Part shown: positions 27,879-36,895 of the stretch, piece by piece
How positions within the stretch are numbered: the stretch's first letter is position 1
Layout: every line of letters starts with the position of its first letter
DNA from: Gammaproteobacteria bacterium
GTDB taxonomy: Bacteria; Pseudomonadota; Gammaproteobacteria; Xanthomonadales; SZUA-36
Direction of reading: 5' to 3'
Assembly (NCBI GenBank): GCA_021772935.1
Contig: JAJFLA010000041.1
Location: 1-64,000 of the forward strand
DNA length: 64,000 nt
Program-made: the position numbers and the translations under genes
Notes under the pieces: model-generated
Told to the model about the DNA's origin: nothing
Databases searched by the model: none
The model's input: only the letters and a program-made list of their open reading frames with translations

Positions 27879-29603
27879 TTGCAACGCAAAGCGCCAGGAA
27901 ATGACATCGTTTGGATGACGATGCGGCGTATGCGCACACCGCTTATCAGCCTGATACTGGTTTATTTCTTCTCCATACTGGCCATGATTTCAGTGCCTGG
28001 TATGGACGATGCCGGCATTCCTTTTCATATGAGCTTCCTGGATGCAGCCTATTTCATGGCGATCCTTCAAACCACCATTGGTTTCGGTGAAATACCCTAC
28101 AGTTTTACCGCTGAACAACGAATGTTGGTTTACTTGCTGCTGCTGCCAAATGTAGTGGCTTGGCTATATTCAATAGGTACTTTGCTGGGATTGGTTCTTG
28201 ATAAGCAATTTCAGGCAGCGTTTCGTCGCAATCGATTCAGTCAACAAGTCAAGGCCTTAAAAGCACCGTTTTATATTGTATGTGGTTTTGGCAACACCGG
28301 TTCAATGACCGTATCAGGCCTGCTGGCACGTGGAATACGAGCAGTTGTCATTGAAGCTGACGACAATGTGGTTCATCTGATGTCACTGGAAGAGGAATAC
28401 GCTCAGGTTCCAGCCTTGGTCGGTGCCTCAGGTGATCGACTCATGCTGGAATTAGCCGGCCTACATCATGAAAATTGCCAAGGTGTCATCGCCACAACAA
28501 ATAATGACCACGTCAATCTGACCATCGCCATAACGGTCAAATTATTACGCCCGGAACTGGCCGTACTGGCTCGCAGTGAAAACCAACGTGTCTGTGACAA
28601 TATGGCTTCATTTGAAACAGATTCGATTATCAACCCCTACCGTATCTTCGCTGAACGCTTATCCCTGGCCTTGAATTCACCCATTAAATACCTGGTGCAG
28701 GACTGGTTAATCAGTGTGCCTGGCAGCGAATTGCGTGAAGTCATAAAACCTCCCATGGGGCCTTGGGTGGTGTGTGGTGTCGGGCGTTTTGGTGCACTGA
28801 TGGTTGAACAGCTGGAGGAATGTGGTTTGCCAGTCACTGTGATTGATGTGCACCCGGATAGACTGCCTGCCTACCAAAACGCGGTGCTCGGACGGGGCAC
28901 AGAAGCACATACGCTGATAGAAGCTGGAATAGCAGATGCCGAAGGTATCATCGCGGCAACCGGTGATGATATCGATAACCTTTCGATCATCATGACAGCC
29001 CGACATTTGAACCCAAACTTATTTTTTATCTTGAGACAAGAGCGACGCCAGCACAATGCGCTTTTTGACAGTTCTGGCGCAGACCTGGTTGCCCGACGCA
29101 GTTTGATCGTTGCCCGCAGAATTTTGTCCGTTGTCAGCACGCCGTTACTGCAATCTTTCGTGCAACAGCTGATCAGGAGTGACGACAGCTTTGCTGAACG
29201 TGTAGCAGCCAAACTGAAGAATGTGCTGAAAAACCGCGCACCCAATATATGGGTATTTGAAATAAAAGGTGAGATCGCTAGAAATTTTCGCTTTGTAAGA
29301 GCACAAACCAGCGGGGTTACCCTGGATCATATTGGCCGCAACAGCCGTAGTGAAGAAAATGAAGTACTACCCTGTGTTTGTCTGACACTGGAACGTGGCG
29401 CGCAGAGAATTTTTTTGCCCGGCCCCGAAACCGAATTACAAATACACGATCGTTTATTGTTTGCCGGTCGTGCTCATGCCCGCAGGCAAATGTTCTGGAC
29501 TCTGATGGACAGTCATTCACTAATGGGAAATATCAGTGGCAAACATCTGCCTCGCGGTGCCCTGTGGAGGCGCTTGTCCAAACGAAAAACTAGTTTAAAG
29601 TGA
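27879..29603 (+). CDS. Potassium channel with two RCK (TrkA-N/C) domains
   Basis: A 574-residue inner-membrane protein. The N-terminal 110 residues have two membrane helices around a pore loop whose filter is TTIGFGEIPY. Two RCK-type Rossmann domains follow, with FYIVCGFGNTGSMTVSGLLARG near 125 and WVVCGVGRFGALMVEQL near 290, each bearing the G-x-G-x-x-G nucleotide motif and acidic strand end. A TrkA-C-like domain occupies about 450 to 545. The start is TTG at 27879, chosen because AAAGGAG stands 7 bases before it. It likely passes K+ under nucleotide or Ca2+ control. Its 3' end overlaps the opposing amidase gene by 14 bases. Confidence 0.85.
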   Translation: MQRKAPGNDIVWMTMRRMRTPLISLILVYFFSILAMISVPGMDDAGIPFHMSFLDAAYFMAILQTTIGFGEIPYSFTAEQRMLVYLLLLPNVVAWLYSIGTLLGLVLDKQFQAAFRRNRFSQQVKALKAPFYIVCGFGNTGSMTVSGLLARGIRAVVIEADDNVVHLMSLEEEYAQVPALVGASGDRLMLELAGLHHENCQGVIATTNNDHVNLTIAITVKLLRPELAVLARSENQRVCDNMASFETDSIINPYRIFAERLSLALNSPIKYLVQDWLISVPGSELREVIKPPMGPWVVCGVGRFGALMVEQLEECGLPVTVIDVHPDRLPAYQNAVLGRGTEAHTLIEAGIADAEGIIAATGDDIDNLSIIMTARHLNPNLFFILRQERRQHNALFDSSGADLVARRSLIVARRILSVVSTPLLQSFVQQLIRSDDSFAERVAAKLKNVLKNRAPNIWVFEIKGEIARNFRFVRAQTSGVTLDHIGRNSRSEENEVLPCVCLTLERGAQRIFLPGPETELQIHDRLLFAGRAHARRQMFWTLMDSHSLMGNISGKHLPRGALWRRLSKRKTSLK

Positions 29604-30378
29604 AATCATCAGCATCCTGTTGAAATGGCAACTGCTTTCGGACTTCCGTAACTTTTGCTAATTCAATCGTGACGCGTCCACTACCCTGTTCTACACCCAA
29701 ATCCAATACCGTTGTACCCAGCGGGTCACAAACTATACTGCCGCCTGCATATTCCAGACCCCTTGGGTCTTTCCCGCTACGATTAACACCGATCACATAA
29801 GATTGGTTCTCAACCGCACGCGCCTTGAGTAGAGTCGTCCATGCAGCCATGCGTGGTTCTGGCCAGTTGGCAACAAACAACAAAACATCATAATCATCCC
29901 GATTGCGGCACCAGGCAGGGAAACGCAGGTCATAGCAAATCTGTGGACAAATACGCCAGCCTCGATAATGGATCACTTTGCGCTCAGTGCCTGCAACGTA
30001 TCTTTGATCTTCACCGCCGTAAGAAAAAAGATGACTCTTGTCGTAAAACTCAACTCCACCATCGGGCTGGACCCACAAAAAACGGTTGGCCGGGCCCTGC
30101 CTGGTCGCAATAGCCGCGCTGCCGCAGAGCACGCAATCAAGTTCATTCGCCAGAGTCTTCATCCAATCCAGTGTTGCACCATCCATGGTTTCTGGATCAG
30201 CCTCAGCATCACCCAAAAAACCACTGGTAAAAGTCTCTGGAAAAATGATCACATCACAGTCAAAACCCTGGTTTCGGGCGATTAATTCCAACTGGTGTCG
30301 GTTGGCTTCAGCGTCTGCCCAAAACAACTCGGACTGGACCAGCAGGCAGCGAAGACTTTTTAAGGATTGCATCATCAT
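29590..30378 (-). CDS. Carbon-nitrogen hydrolase, YafV/omega-amidase type
   Basis: A 262-residue nitrilase-superfamily enzyme. The catalytic triad is visible as Glu in IIFPETFTSGF, Lys in YDKSHLFSYGGED and Cys in PQICYDLRFPAW. The motif set matches YafV/Nit2-like omega-amidases, which hydrolyse alpha-ketoglutaramate and related amides. Three consecutive ATG codons (30372 to 30378) offer starts and differ by two residues. An upstream in-frame extension overlaps the YdbS-like gene on the other strand and is rejected. Confidence 0.88.
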   Translation of the reverse strand: MMMQSLKSLRCLLVQSELFWADAEANRHQLELIARNQGFDCDVIIFPETFTSGFLGDAEADPETMDGATLDWMKTLANELDCVLCGSAAIATRQGPANRFLWVQPDGGVEFYDKSHLFSYGGEDQRYVAGTERKVIHYRGWRICPQICYDLRFPAWCRNRDDYDVLLFVANWPEPRMAAWTTLLKARAVENQSYVIGVNRSGKDPRGLEYAGGSIVCDPLGTTVLDLGVEQGSGRVTIELAKVTEVRKQLPFQQDADDFTLN

Positions 30379-30459
30379 GATTTTAGCAGGAAAAATAGTT
30401 CTTATTCTGTCGGAATCATGACTGCCGTATAATGCGTCTTTGTTTGAATCGGAGCGACA

Positions 30460-30978
30460 ATGTTCCAGAATCCCGAAATCGCGTTGCATGAGCTGCCAGG
30501 TACTGATCAATTGCGCTGGCAAAACCTGCATCCCAATTATAAACGCCGCCTAAGAGTACAGCGGATAATAGTCATTCTGGCTATTAGCGTCATTGTCTCT
30601 GTTGCAAAATTTACTCTGGATGCACCTACACTTGTGACTGCTCTTCCCTTGGCACTACTTGCAATTACGGCCACAGTGCTTCTGGTCTGGCCGGCGGTTT
30701 CAGTTCCGCGCCGGGGTTATGTCATGCGGGACAAAGATATTGTGTTTCGGTCTGGTGTTTTCTGGCGGTCCGTGACCGCAATTCCATTCAACCGCATTCA
30801 GCATGTCGAGACCAGCAGCACACCGCTTGATCGAAAATTCAAAATCGCCACACTGAAGTTATTCACCGCAGGTGGCACGAAAGGTGACCTTAAGATCGAT
30901 GGCTTAGGAAAAGACATTGCCGAACAGTTGCGGGTATTTATTCTGAAAAAGATCGGGAGCAGTATTGAAAACACCTGA
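30460..30978 (+). CDS. YdbS-like bacterial PH-domain membrane protein
   Basis: A 172-residue protein with two membrane helices (about 45 to 63 and 68 to 85) and one bPH2 domain (about 90 to 165): RGYVMRDKDIVFRSGVFWRS, IPFNRIQHVET, then KLFTAGGTKGDLKIDGL. It pairs with the following YdbT-like gene, which it overlaps by 14 bases, and the two are usually co-transcribed. The proteins are implicated in membrane or fatty-acid-derivative secretion in Bacillus; the function in gammaproteobacteria is not established. Confidence 0.85.
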   Translation: MFQNPEIALHELPGTDQLRWQNLHPNYKRRLRVQRIIVILAISVIVSVAKFTLDAPTLVTALPLALLAITATVLLVWPAVSVPRRGYVMRDKDIVFRSGVFWRSVTAIPFNRIQHVETSSTPLDRKFKIATLKLFTAGGTKGDLKIDGLGKDIAEQLRVFILKKIGSSIENT

Positions 30979-32470
30979 TCCCAGCGGTTGGCATCGCACC
31001 TCACCATTCGCAATTCTATTTTTCATTGGCAGAATTTCACGCAATATTGCAAAGAATGCATGGCAATCCCTTGCTCCCTTTATTGCGTTTCTGTTCGCAT
31101 ATCAGGGAGAACTTGTTAACAAGTTACTTATTGGTGGGGCCGGCTTCGTAATTATTCTTACAACCGCGTCGATTTTGAGTTACTGGTTTTTCCGTTACCG
31201 GATACTGACTGATTCCGTTTTGATCCGGCAGGGCGTTATCAATAAAAAACAACTCGATATCAAATTTGAACGTATTCAAGGTATTAACATCGAACAGAAT
31301 GTAATTTATCGATACCTTGGGCTCGTAACCTTAAATTTTGACACGGCGGGGTCTATTGGCAACGAAGGTAACTTACCGGCTGTAACACAGACTTTTGCTG
31401 ATTCGTTACGCCTACAAATCAATGGCAACTCGGGTACTGGGGACACAAGCCGTACCAGCAGTGTAACAACGAGCAATGCTCTGTTGCGTCTTACTTGGCA
31501 TGACATGATACGAATTGGGCTTACCGACCGCCGCGCCCTGATCTTGTTTGCCTTTGCCGGCCCCTTCTTCGAACGCATCTCCGATGATGTCGAACAGATC
31601 ATTATTGAATGGGTCGAAATCGCTGCCGGTTTCGGTCTTCATCTTGATGCGAGCAATGCCGTTTCAATTGCTGTGCTGATTGTTATGGTGATCGTCATCA
31701 TTCTGGTCGTGATTTCTATTGCTGCCGCATTTTTGCGCTTTTACAATTTCGAATTAACTCTCGATCACAACACCTTGCGCTCGGTCGGTGGACTATTCAC
31801 TCGTCATGAACACTCAATGAATCTGGGCAAGATTCAGACCTTGCGTTTGCAACAAGGCATCGTACAGGCCCTGCTCGGGCGTCACCGAATGACAGCCCAT
31901 CAGGCCATGAGCGGTGGCAGGCAGCGGACAAAGAAAGTATTTGATATCCCGGTGGTCACAGCAGAACTAGCCGACCAACTGCGGAAACGATTGCTGGCGC
32001 CTGAAAGTGGCAACCTAAGCCAGGACCCTAAGAGCGCTCCGTTCGTTTCAGTTTCACCATACTACATGCGTTCTGGCATTCTCTTCCTCGGCTTACTACC
32101 CGCCTTGATTGCCACCATAGCCCTGGCGCCTCAACTTGGTATTTATAGCCTGCTAATCCTGCTTTGGGTACCGGCTGTGGCTCTGCTGACATTTCGAAAA
32201 TGGCGCCGGGCCGGATACTTGCATGATGACAATGAAATCATCAGACGCTCAGGTTTATTCGGCTATCGCACGGTCGGGCTGTTATTTCGTAAGGCGCAAC
32301 GGGTGACCATCACGCAATCAAGATACCAACGACGCAAAAGCCTTGCCAGTCTGCGTATCCACATGGCATCAGGAAGTGTGCGTATTCCGTATATTGATCA
32401 TACGGTTGCGACGCAATTGCGTAATTACATGCTTTATAAAATTGAAGTCAGCCAACAGGCCTGGCATTAA
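30965..32470 (+). CDS. YdbT-like bacterial PH-domain membrane protein
   Basis: A 501-residue protein with three bPH2 modules, each preceded by paired membrane helices. Module motifs are ILTDSVLIRQGVINKKQLDIKFERIQGI (about 80 to 110), ELTLDHNTLRSVGGLFTRHEHSMNLGKIQTL (about 265 to 300), and EIIRRSGLFGYRTVGLLFRKAQRV (about 420 to 445). The start is TTG at 30965, 14 bases inside the YdbS-like gene; no in-frame ATG occurs nearby. The pair forms a complete ydbS-ydbT type operon. Confidence 0.85.
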   Translation: MKTPDPSGWHRTSPFAILFFIGRISRNIAKNAWQSLAPFIAFLFAYQGELVNKLLIGGAGFVIILTTASILSYWFFRYRILTDSVLIRQGVINKKQLDIKFERIQGINIEQNVIYRYLGLVTLNFDTAGSIGNEGNLPAVTQTFADSLRLQINGNSGTGDTSRTSSVTTSNALLRLTWHDMIRIGLTDRRALILFAFAGPFFERISDDVEQIIIEWVEIAAGFGLHLDASNAVSIAVLIVMVIVIILVVISIAAAFLRFYNFELTLDHNTLRSVGGLFTRHEHSMNLGKIQTLRLQQGIVQALLGRHRMTAHQAMSGGRQRTKKVFDIPVVTAELADQLRKRLLAPESGNLSQDPKSAPFVSVSPYYMRSGILFLGLLPALIATIALAPQLGIYSLLILLWVPAVALLTFRKWRRAGYLHDDNEIIRRSGLFGYRTVGLLFRKAQRVTITQSRYQRRKSLASLRIHMASGSVRIPYIDHTVATQLRNYMLYKIEVSQQAWH

Positions 32471-32518
32471 CCCACTACCTAGCCCGTTATTAACGCGGCC
32501 CAAGCTCTGAACAAGCCA

Positions 32519-33514
32519 TCAAGCGACAAACAAATAATCCTGCCCCTCAACTTTACGGCGTGACTGTAAAAACCCAGCAATCTTCTCCCGCGCCCCCGCA
32601 GCACCGACAGCGATCAGCAACATTACCGCACCCAGGTCTTCAATTTTCTCTACCGACCAAACGGGTAAACCACGTTTCTGACCACCGATGCGACGTGGGT
32701 GTACTTCGATAAAACCCTCTATTTTTCCACCTTCCTTAATCATCAGGTCATGCATCAGACGCCCCGTGGGCCCTGCCCCCCAAAGAATCACAGACCGGCA
32801 TTTTAAACGGTGGTGCACCAGAAAATGTGCCTTGGCCCGCATAAATTGTTCTCGTGCATAGACAGAATCGGTGTGCGTCAACCGCTTTTCATGCTCGCGC
32901 CAACGTAATAAAACCGGTTCCGGTTTACCCATGCGCATATTTGCGGCATCTGCACGCAGAAACAGATCATAGTCCTCAGGCCATTCATTTTTTCGATAAC
33001 CCTTAAGTTGTTGTAATGCCGCGCGGCGGAACATAACGCTAGGATTCGGCAATGGACTTTCGATGAATATCTGTTGATGTACCTGTTCCGGTTCACGAAC
33101 GGAGTTCAGCCAGTTTTGATAACGTTCAAGACCACCGCGTATACCGTGTTGTGAAAATATTTCCACACAACTACCGGCAATATCGACAGATGGGTGCCGG
33201 TCCAGGTAATCAAGCTGACACTGCAAACGCTCAGGTAGAGAAATGTCATCCGCGTCCATACGTGCGATCAACTCACCCCGGCAAAGCGCAAAACCCGTAT
33301 TAAAGGCGTTGACCACACCTTGACCCTGACTCTCAATGCACATTAGTCGCGGGTCGCTTTTGCAGAGTGCGGAAACCGCTTTATCCGTGCTGTGGTCATT
33401 GACCAGGATAAGCTCAAACTCTTTAAAGGTCTGGGACAGAATGCTCGTTACTGCCTGGCTTAGATACTCGCCGCCGTTACGGACCGGTAAAACAACAGAA
33501 ACCAGAGGATTCAT
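32519..33514 (-). CDS. Family 2 glycosyltransferase with C-terminal Rossmann domain
   Basis: A 331-residue protein. Residues 1 to about 230 are a GT-A fold: VSVVLPVRNGGEYLSQAV, LVNDHSTDKAV, and the DXD motif in ARMDADDISLPERL. From about 238 there is a second domain, CRSVILWGAGPTGRLMHDLM, with a GxGxxG nucleotide motif, then FIEVHPRRIGGQKRGLPVWSVE, resembling the N-terminal domain of PglD-type acyltransferases. No acyltransferase repeats follow. It starts in a 4-base overlap with allA, so it is translationally coupled to purine-degradation genes, an unexpected partner. The sugar acceptor is unknown. Confidence 0.85.
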   Translation of the reverse strand: MNPLVSVVLPVRNGGEYLSQAVTSILSQTFKEFELILVNDHSTDKAVSALCKSDPRLMCIESQGQGVVNAFNTGFALCRGELIARMDADDISLPERLQCQLDYLDRHPSVDIAGSCVEIFSQHGIRGGLERYQNWLNSVREPEQVHQQIFIESPLPNPSVMFRRAALQQLKGYRKNEWPEDYDLFLRADAANMRMGKPEPVLLRWREHEKRLTHTDSVYAREQFMRAKAHFLVHHRLKCRSVILWGAGPTGRLMHDLMIKEGGKIEGFIEVHPRRIGGQKRGLPVWSVEKIEDLGAVMLLIAVGAAGAREKIAGFLQSRRKVEGQDYLFVA

Positions 33515-33996
33515 ATCTCCAGTAAAAGCTCTTCATCCAACTGCTGTACTACACAGTTTTCCCCGCTTCCAACCCGGTCAATAACAAGATAGTCAGACTC
33601 CTGCCCAAGCGATAGCTGGTAGTGGTGCCAGACACCAGCGTGAATGTTCACACCCTGACGGCCATTGCTGAGAAATACACGGATATCCGCAGGGCCAGGA
33701 ACTGCAACCGCTGTCGCTACCACCACCGGAAAGGGGCGATCATGTAATGGGTAAAATGCCTGGCTACCTAAAGGGTGGCGTTCCAGCGATCGAATTCTGA
33801 AAGGTAATTCAATCGCACAACTGCGATAAATACTGATGTGACCCTGGCCACCATCCATGACGGTGATGGCTGCCAGATCAGCAAATTTTTGCGTGTGTCC
33901 GTAATTGATTGACTGTGGCGATACACCATCGCTTTCCAACACGTCGCCGAACGACTGGAATGACCCCTTTGTCAGTGCTTCAGGCCGAATAATCAT
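33511..33996 (-). CDS. allA: Ureidoglycolate lyase
   Basis: A 161-residue protein. The reaction splits ureidoglycolate to glyoxylate and urea, the last step of the pathway encoded here. Family features: IIRPEALTKGSFQSFGDVLE at the N-terminus, ISIYRSC, RIRSLERHPLGSQAFYPL (His/Glu site region) and GVNIHAGVWHHYQLSL. It overlaps the allantoicase gene by 17 bases and the glycosyltransferase gene by 4. Length fits the family (about 160 to 170). Confidence 0.93.
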   Translation of the reverse strand: MIIRPEALTKGSFQSFGDVLESDGVSPQSINYGHTQKFADLAAITVMDGGQGHISIYRSCAIELPFRIRSLERHPLGSQAFYPLHDRPFPVVVATAVAVPGPADIRVFLSNGRQGVNIHAGVWHHYQLSLGQESDYLVIDRVGSGENCVVQQLDEELLLEI

Positions 33997-34975
33997 TTAC
34001 GATTAAACCCAGTAATTTTAACCTCGCAACACCACCGTCAGGATAAATATCCAAACGCACATGGGTCACATTGCCCACATCAATGACCTGACTTTCGAAA
34101 ATGTGCAACTGATCGGGCCCAAGTGCAATCTGCGGCAATGCCTCTGCCCAGCGCACAGAGTCCCGTTCGATATCGACATCCGTAGTCAGGGCCGCTGCCT
34201 TTAACGAACATCGTGCCGGATAATTTCCACGAAAAAAGGCCGTATCCACCTCAACCCTGCCAATCTGGCCTTTTCGACCCAGTTTCAATATCACCCAATC
34301 ATTACCGGGTTGCCGTCGTCTGCGTGTTTCCCAGCCGTCACCCATGTTAGCGACAGGCCGGGTCAATAGCAGATTACTCATATGGCCAAAATGCATGTTG
34401 TTACATTGCAGTGCTTCACCACCAACATCGGTTGAAGAGAGATCTGTCCATAAATCGCGCTCAGTGGTGTGATCAAACTGCTGTGGCTGACCGTAAACCC
34501 TGAGCCTTGCCACACCTCCATCAGGAAACAGGTTGAGACGAAGGTGGCTCCAGCAACGCTCATCATTGACCGTGAAAGTCTTTTGACTGTCGCCCACAAG
34601 CACCGAGGGTGCAATCAGTTCGGTCCAGTTTGTGTCTTCATCCGGCTCAATATCAACCCAACAGGCCTGAAGTGAGATCGCTGGGGCAAAATTGCCGGTA
34701 AAGTAGCTGGTATCAATTTCTATTGCATGGATAACACCAGGGCAGATTCGAAGCACACAATAATCATGACCCTTGCTGCGTTTGCGACGACTTTCCCAAC
34801 CATCCATCCACTTGCCGTGCGCATCGTACTTGTCTGCAACAAATATTGGTGGTTCTGCGCTCAGCATTCGTTTCGCCGGCGCAAAAAACTCATCACTCAC
34901 ACTACAGATAGCCCCACCGTGTTCAGGCAAGGCCAGATTGACATATCTTTCAGCCAATCCAGATAGCTTAGCCAT
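33980..34975 (-). CDS. alc: Allantoicase
   Basis: A 331-residue enzyme that hydrolyses allantoate to ureidoglycolate and urea. It consists of two homologous jelly-roll repeats. Each has the WETRRRR/WESRRKR basic motif followed by D-x-x-x-x-L, with later GxxARLRVYG and GVARLKLLG strands (near 170 and 318). The start is the ATG at 34975; a TTG one codon upstream is the alternative. The 5' end overlaps uraD by 8 bases and the 3' end overlaps allA. Using allantoicase, not allantoate amidohydrolase, means urea and not ammonia is the nitrogen product. Confidence 0.93.
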   Translation of the reverse strand: MAKLSGLAERYVNLALPEHGGAICSVSDEFFAPAKRMLSAEPPIFVADKYDAHGKWMDGWESRRKRSKGHDYCVLRICPGVIHAIEIDTSYFTGNFAPAISLQACWVDIEPDEDTNWTELIAPSVLVGDSQKTFTVNDERCWSHLRLNLFPDGGVARLRVYGQPQQFDHTTERDLWTDLSSTDVGGEALQCNNMHFGHMSNLLLTRPVANMGDGWETRRRRQPGNDWVILKLGRKGQIGRVEVDTAFFRGNYPARCSLKAAALTTDVDIERDSVRWAEALPQIALGPDQLHIFESQVIDVGNVTHVRLDIYPDGGVARLKLLGLIVNDYSA

Positions 34976-35459
34976 CAAGAATGTCTCCTATCCTGATCCG
35001 TGCAATTCGGCACACTTGCTTTAGTGCGGTTTGAAATTCTGTTGCCTCATCATTGTTCAAACGTGCCTGAAAGACCTGCAGAATTTCCTGACGCTTGCGA
35101 CCCTTCACGGCAATGATAAAGGGAAAACCAAATTTTTTACCGTAGTCTGCGTTCAATTGTTTAAAGCTCCCAAACTCCTCTGCAGAGCATTGATTGAGCC
35201 CGGCTCCCGATTGCTCGTCCTGGGAAGCCGATGTGAGCTGTGAGAATTTCGCTTGAGCACAGGCGAGCTCCGGGTGAGCCCGCAAAACAGTCATTTGACG
35301 CTGCGAAGACGTTGTCATAAAAACCTTTTCAAAACAATCACTCAGAGCACCAGCATCGCTCACATCCCGTTCTGCACCGGCATCATAGGCTGTCCCAGCT
35401 ACCCATGGTGAATGTTCGTAAACACCGCCAAATCTGACCAGAAAACTTGCTTTATCCAT
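34968..35459 (-). CDS. uraD: OHCU decarboxylase
   Basis: A 163-residue enzyme that decarboxylates 2-oxo-4-hydroxy-4-carboxy-5-ureidoimidazoline to S-allantoin. Motifs are HPELACAQ with the catalytic His, ASQDEQSGAGL (S-x-x-E-Q), and FGFPFIIAVKGRKRQEIL near the C-terminus. The start is ATG at 35459. It lies 21 bases downstream of puuE and overlaps the allantoicase gene. Confidence 0.95.
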   Translation of the reverse strand: MDKASFLVRFGGVYEHSPWVAGTAYDAGAERDVSDAGALSDCFEKVFMTTSSQRQMTVLRAHPELACAQAKFSQLTSASQDEQSGAGLNQCSAEEFGSFKQLNADYGKKFGFPFIIAVKGRKRQEILQVFQARLNNDEATEFQTALKQVCRIARIRIGDILDG

Positions 35460-35480
35460 CGCTATATTGATCTACATCAC

Positions 35481-36389
35481 TCAAATTGGTGGGTGATGTT
35501 CGTGCCAATGACGAGCAATGTCAATCCGTCGGCAAAACCAAACATTATCGAACGACCTGGCATAACGCAGAAAAGACTGCAATGCAGCAAATCGCCCCGG
35601 CCGCCCCGAAATACGACAGTGCAGACCCACGGACATCATACGTGGTGATTCTGCTCCTTCCGCGTATAGCACATCGAAGGTATCTTTAAGATATTGTAAA
35701 AACTGCTCGCCACTGTTAAATCCCTGGTTGGTGACATAGCGCATGTCATTAACATCCAATGTGTATGGAATCACCAACTGTGGATTGTCATGCTGTCGAT
35801 CCCAAAAAGGCAGTTCGTCGCTATAGTCGTCCGCATCATAGGCAAAGCCGCCCTCCTCGACCACCAATGCGCGCGTATTCGGGCTGGTACGACCGGTATA
35901 CCAACCCAAAGGTCGTTCACCGGTAGCATCTTTTATCGCCTTAATCGCCTTTTGCATGTGCTCGCGCTCAGTGGCCTCGTCTACATACTGATAATCGATC
36001 CAGCGATAACCATGACTGCATATTTCGTGGCCAGCGGCGTGCAAAGCCTTGACTGGCTCAGGGTTCCGTTCCACTGCCATGCCTACGGCAAAAACGGTGA
36101 CGGGTACCCTAAACTGCTCAAATAGTGCTTTCAGACGCCAGACACCCACACGCGAGCCATATTCATAGATAGACTCCATACTCATATGCCGCACACCTTC
36201 ACGTGCCTTGGCAGCAACGATTTCAGACAAGAAGGCCTCGGAAGCCGAATCGCCATGAAGCACACAATTTTCCCCGCCTTCTTCATAATTAAGTACGATT
36301 TGCAAAGCCAGCCGGGCTCCGCCTGGCCAGCGTGGGTCAGGTGGTGTGGCACCATATCCGTGCAGGTCTCTGGAATATGTTTCAGACAT
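35481..36389 (-). CDS. puuE: Allantoinase PuuE
   Basis: A 302-residue cofactor-independent allantoinase of the polysaccharide-deacetylase (NodB) fold, opening the hydantoin ring of allantoin to allantoate. The N-terminal signature DLHGYGATPPDPRWPGGARLA is typical. NodB motifs are IVLNYEEGGEN, HEICSHGYRWIDYQY and, near the C-terminus, SVGLHCRISGRPGR. It is first in the leftward purine operon, divergent from uraH across 158 bases. Confidence 0.95.
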   Translation of the reverse strand: MSETYSRDLHGYGATPPDPRWPGGARLALQIVLNYEEGGENCVLHGDSASEAFLSEIVAAKAREGVRHMSMESIYEYGSRVGVWRLKALFEQFRVPVTVFAVGMAVERNPEPVKALHAAGHEICSHGYRWIDYQYVDEATEREHMQKAIKAIKDATGERPLGWYTGRTSPNTRALVVEEGGFAYDADDYSDELPFWDRQHDNPQLVIPYTLDVNDMRYVTNQGFNSGEQFLQYLKDTFDVLYAEGAESPRMMSVGLHCRISGRPGRFAALQSFLRYARSFDNVWFCRRIDIARHWHEHHPPI

Positions 36390-36547
36390 TAAATATGATT
36401 ATCCGGTGTTAGATTTGAACAATTGCCACTGACAAACAGGCATAAGCAAAACCCATTAGTCCAGCCTGGCCAAACTGATATAATCTGGCGGGTAGGTTAA
36501 AGTATAACTGATAGTCCACCACTAATATTTGGAGAACTGGCAACACC
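36390..36547. promoter_or_regulatory. Divergent promoter region puuE/uraH
   Basis: This 158-base interval separates the two arms of the purine locus and must carry both promoters. Candidate boxes can be read (for example GATATAAT near 36477 on the plus strand), but I see no convincing palindromic operator. TTTGGAGAA supplies the uraH ribosome site. Confidence 0.45.
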
Positions 36548-36895
36548 ATGGGACGTCTGACCACACATGTACTGGATATTGCCAATGGTTGCCCTGGCGC
36601 AGCAATTCGCATCGACCTTTTCCGTCCCGGCCAGCACGACGCCATTACCAGCATTACCACCAATGCAGATGGCCGTTGTGAAACACCATTACTGGAAAAT
36701 GAAACCTTTACCGTCGGCGAGTACGAGCTTGTTTTTCACGCCGGTGAATATTTTAATAAAAAGGGGCAGGAGGATGGCGAACACAGGTTCCTTGACCGGG
36801 TTGTAATTCGCTTCGGCATCAACGATCAGGACCAACACTACCATGTGCCACTACTGCTCTCTCCTTTTGGCTACAGCACCTATCGCGGTAGTTAA
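36548..36895 (+). CDS. uraH: 5-hydroxyisourate hydrolase (transthyretin-like)
   Basis: A 115-residue cytoplasmic enzyme converting 5-hydroxyisourate to OHCU. It starts [16 protein letters not shown] (catalytic His) and has the RPGQHD and [19 protein letters not shown] segments; the C-terminal YRGS distinguishes the enzyme from vertebrate transthyretin. Its TAA abuts the xdhA ATG, so the two are coupled. Confidence 0.96.
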   Translation: MGRLTTHVLDIANGCPGAAIRIDLFRPGQHDAITSITTNADGRCETPLLENETFTVGEYELVFHAGEYFNKKGQEDGEHRFLDRVVIRFGINDQDQHYHVPLLLSPFGYSTYRGS

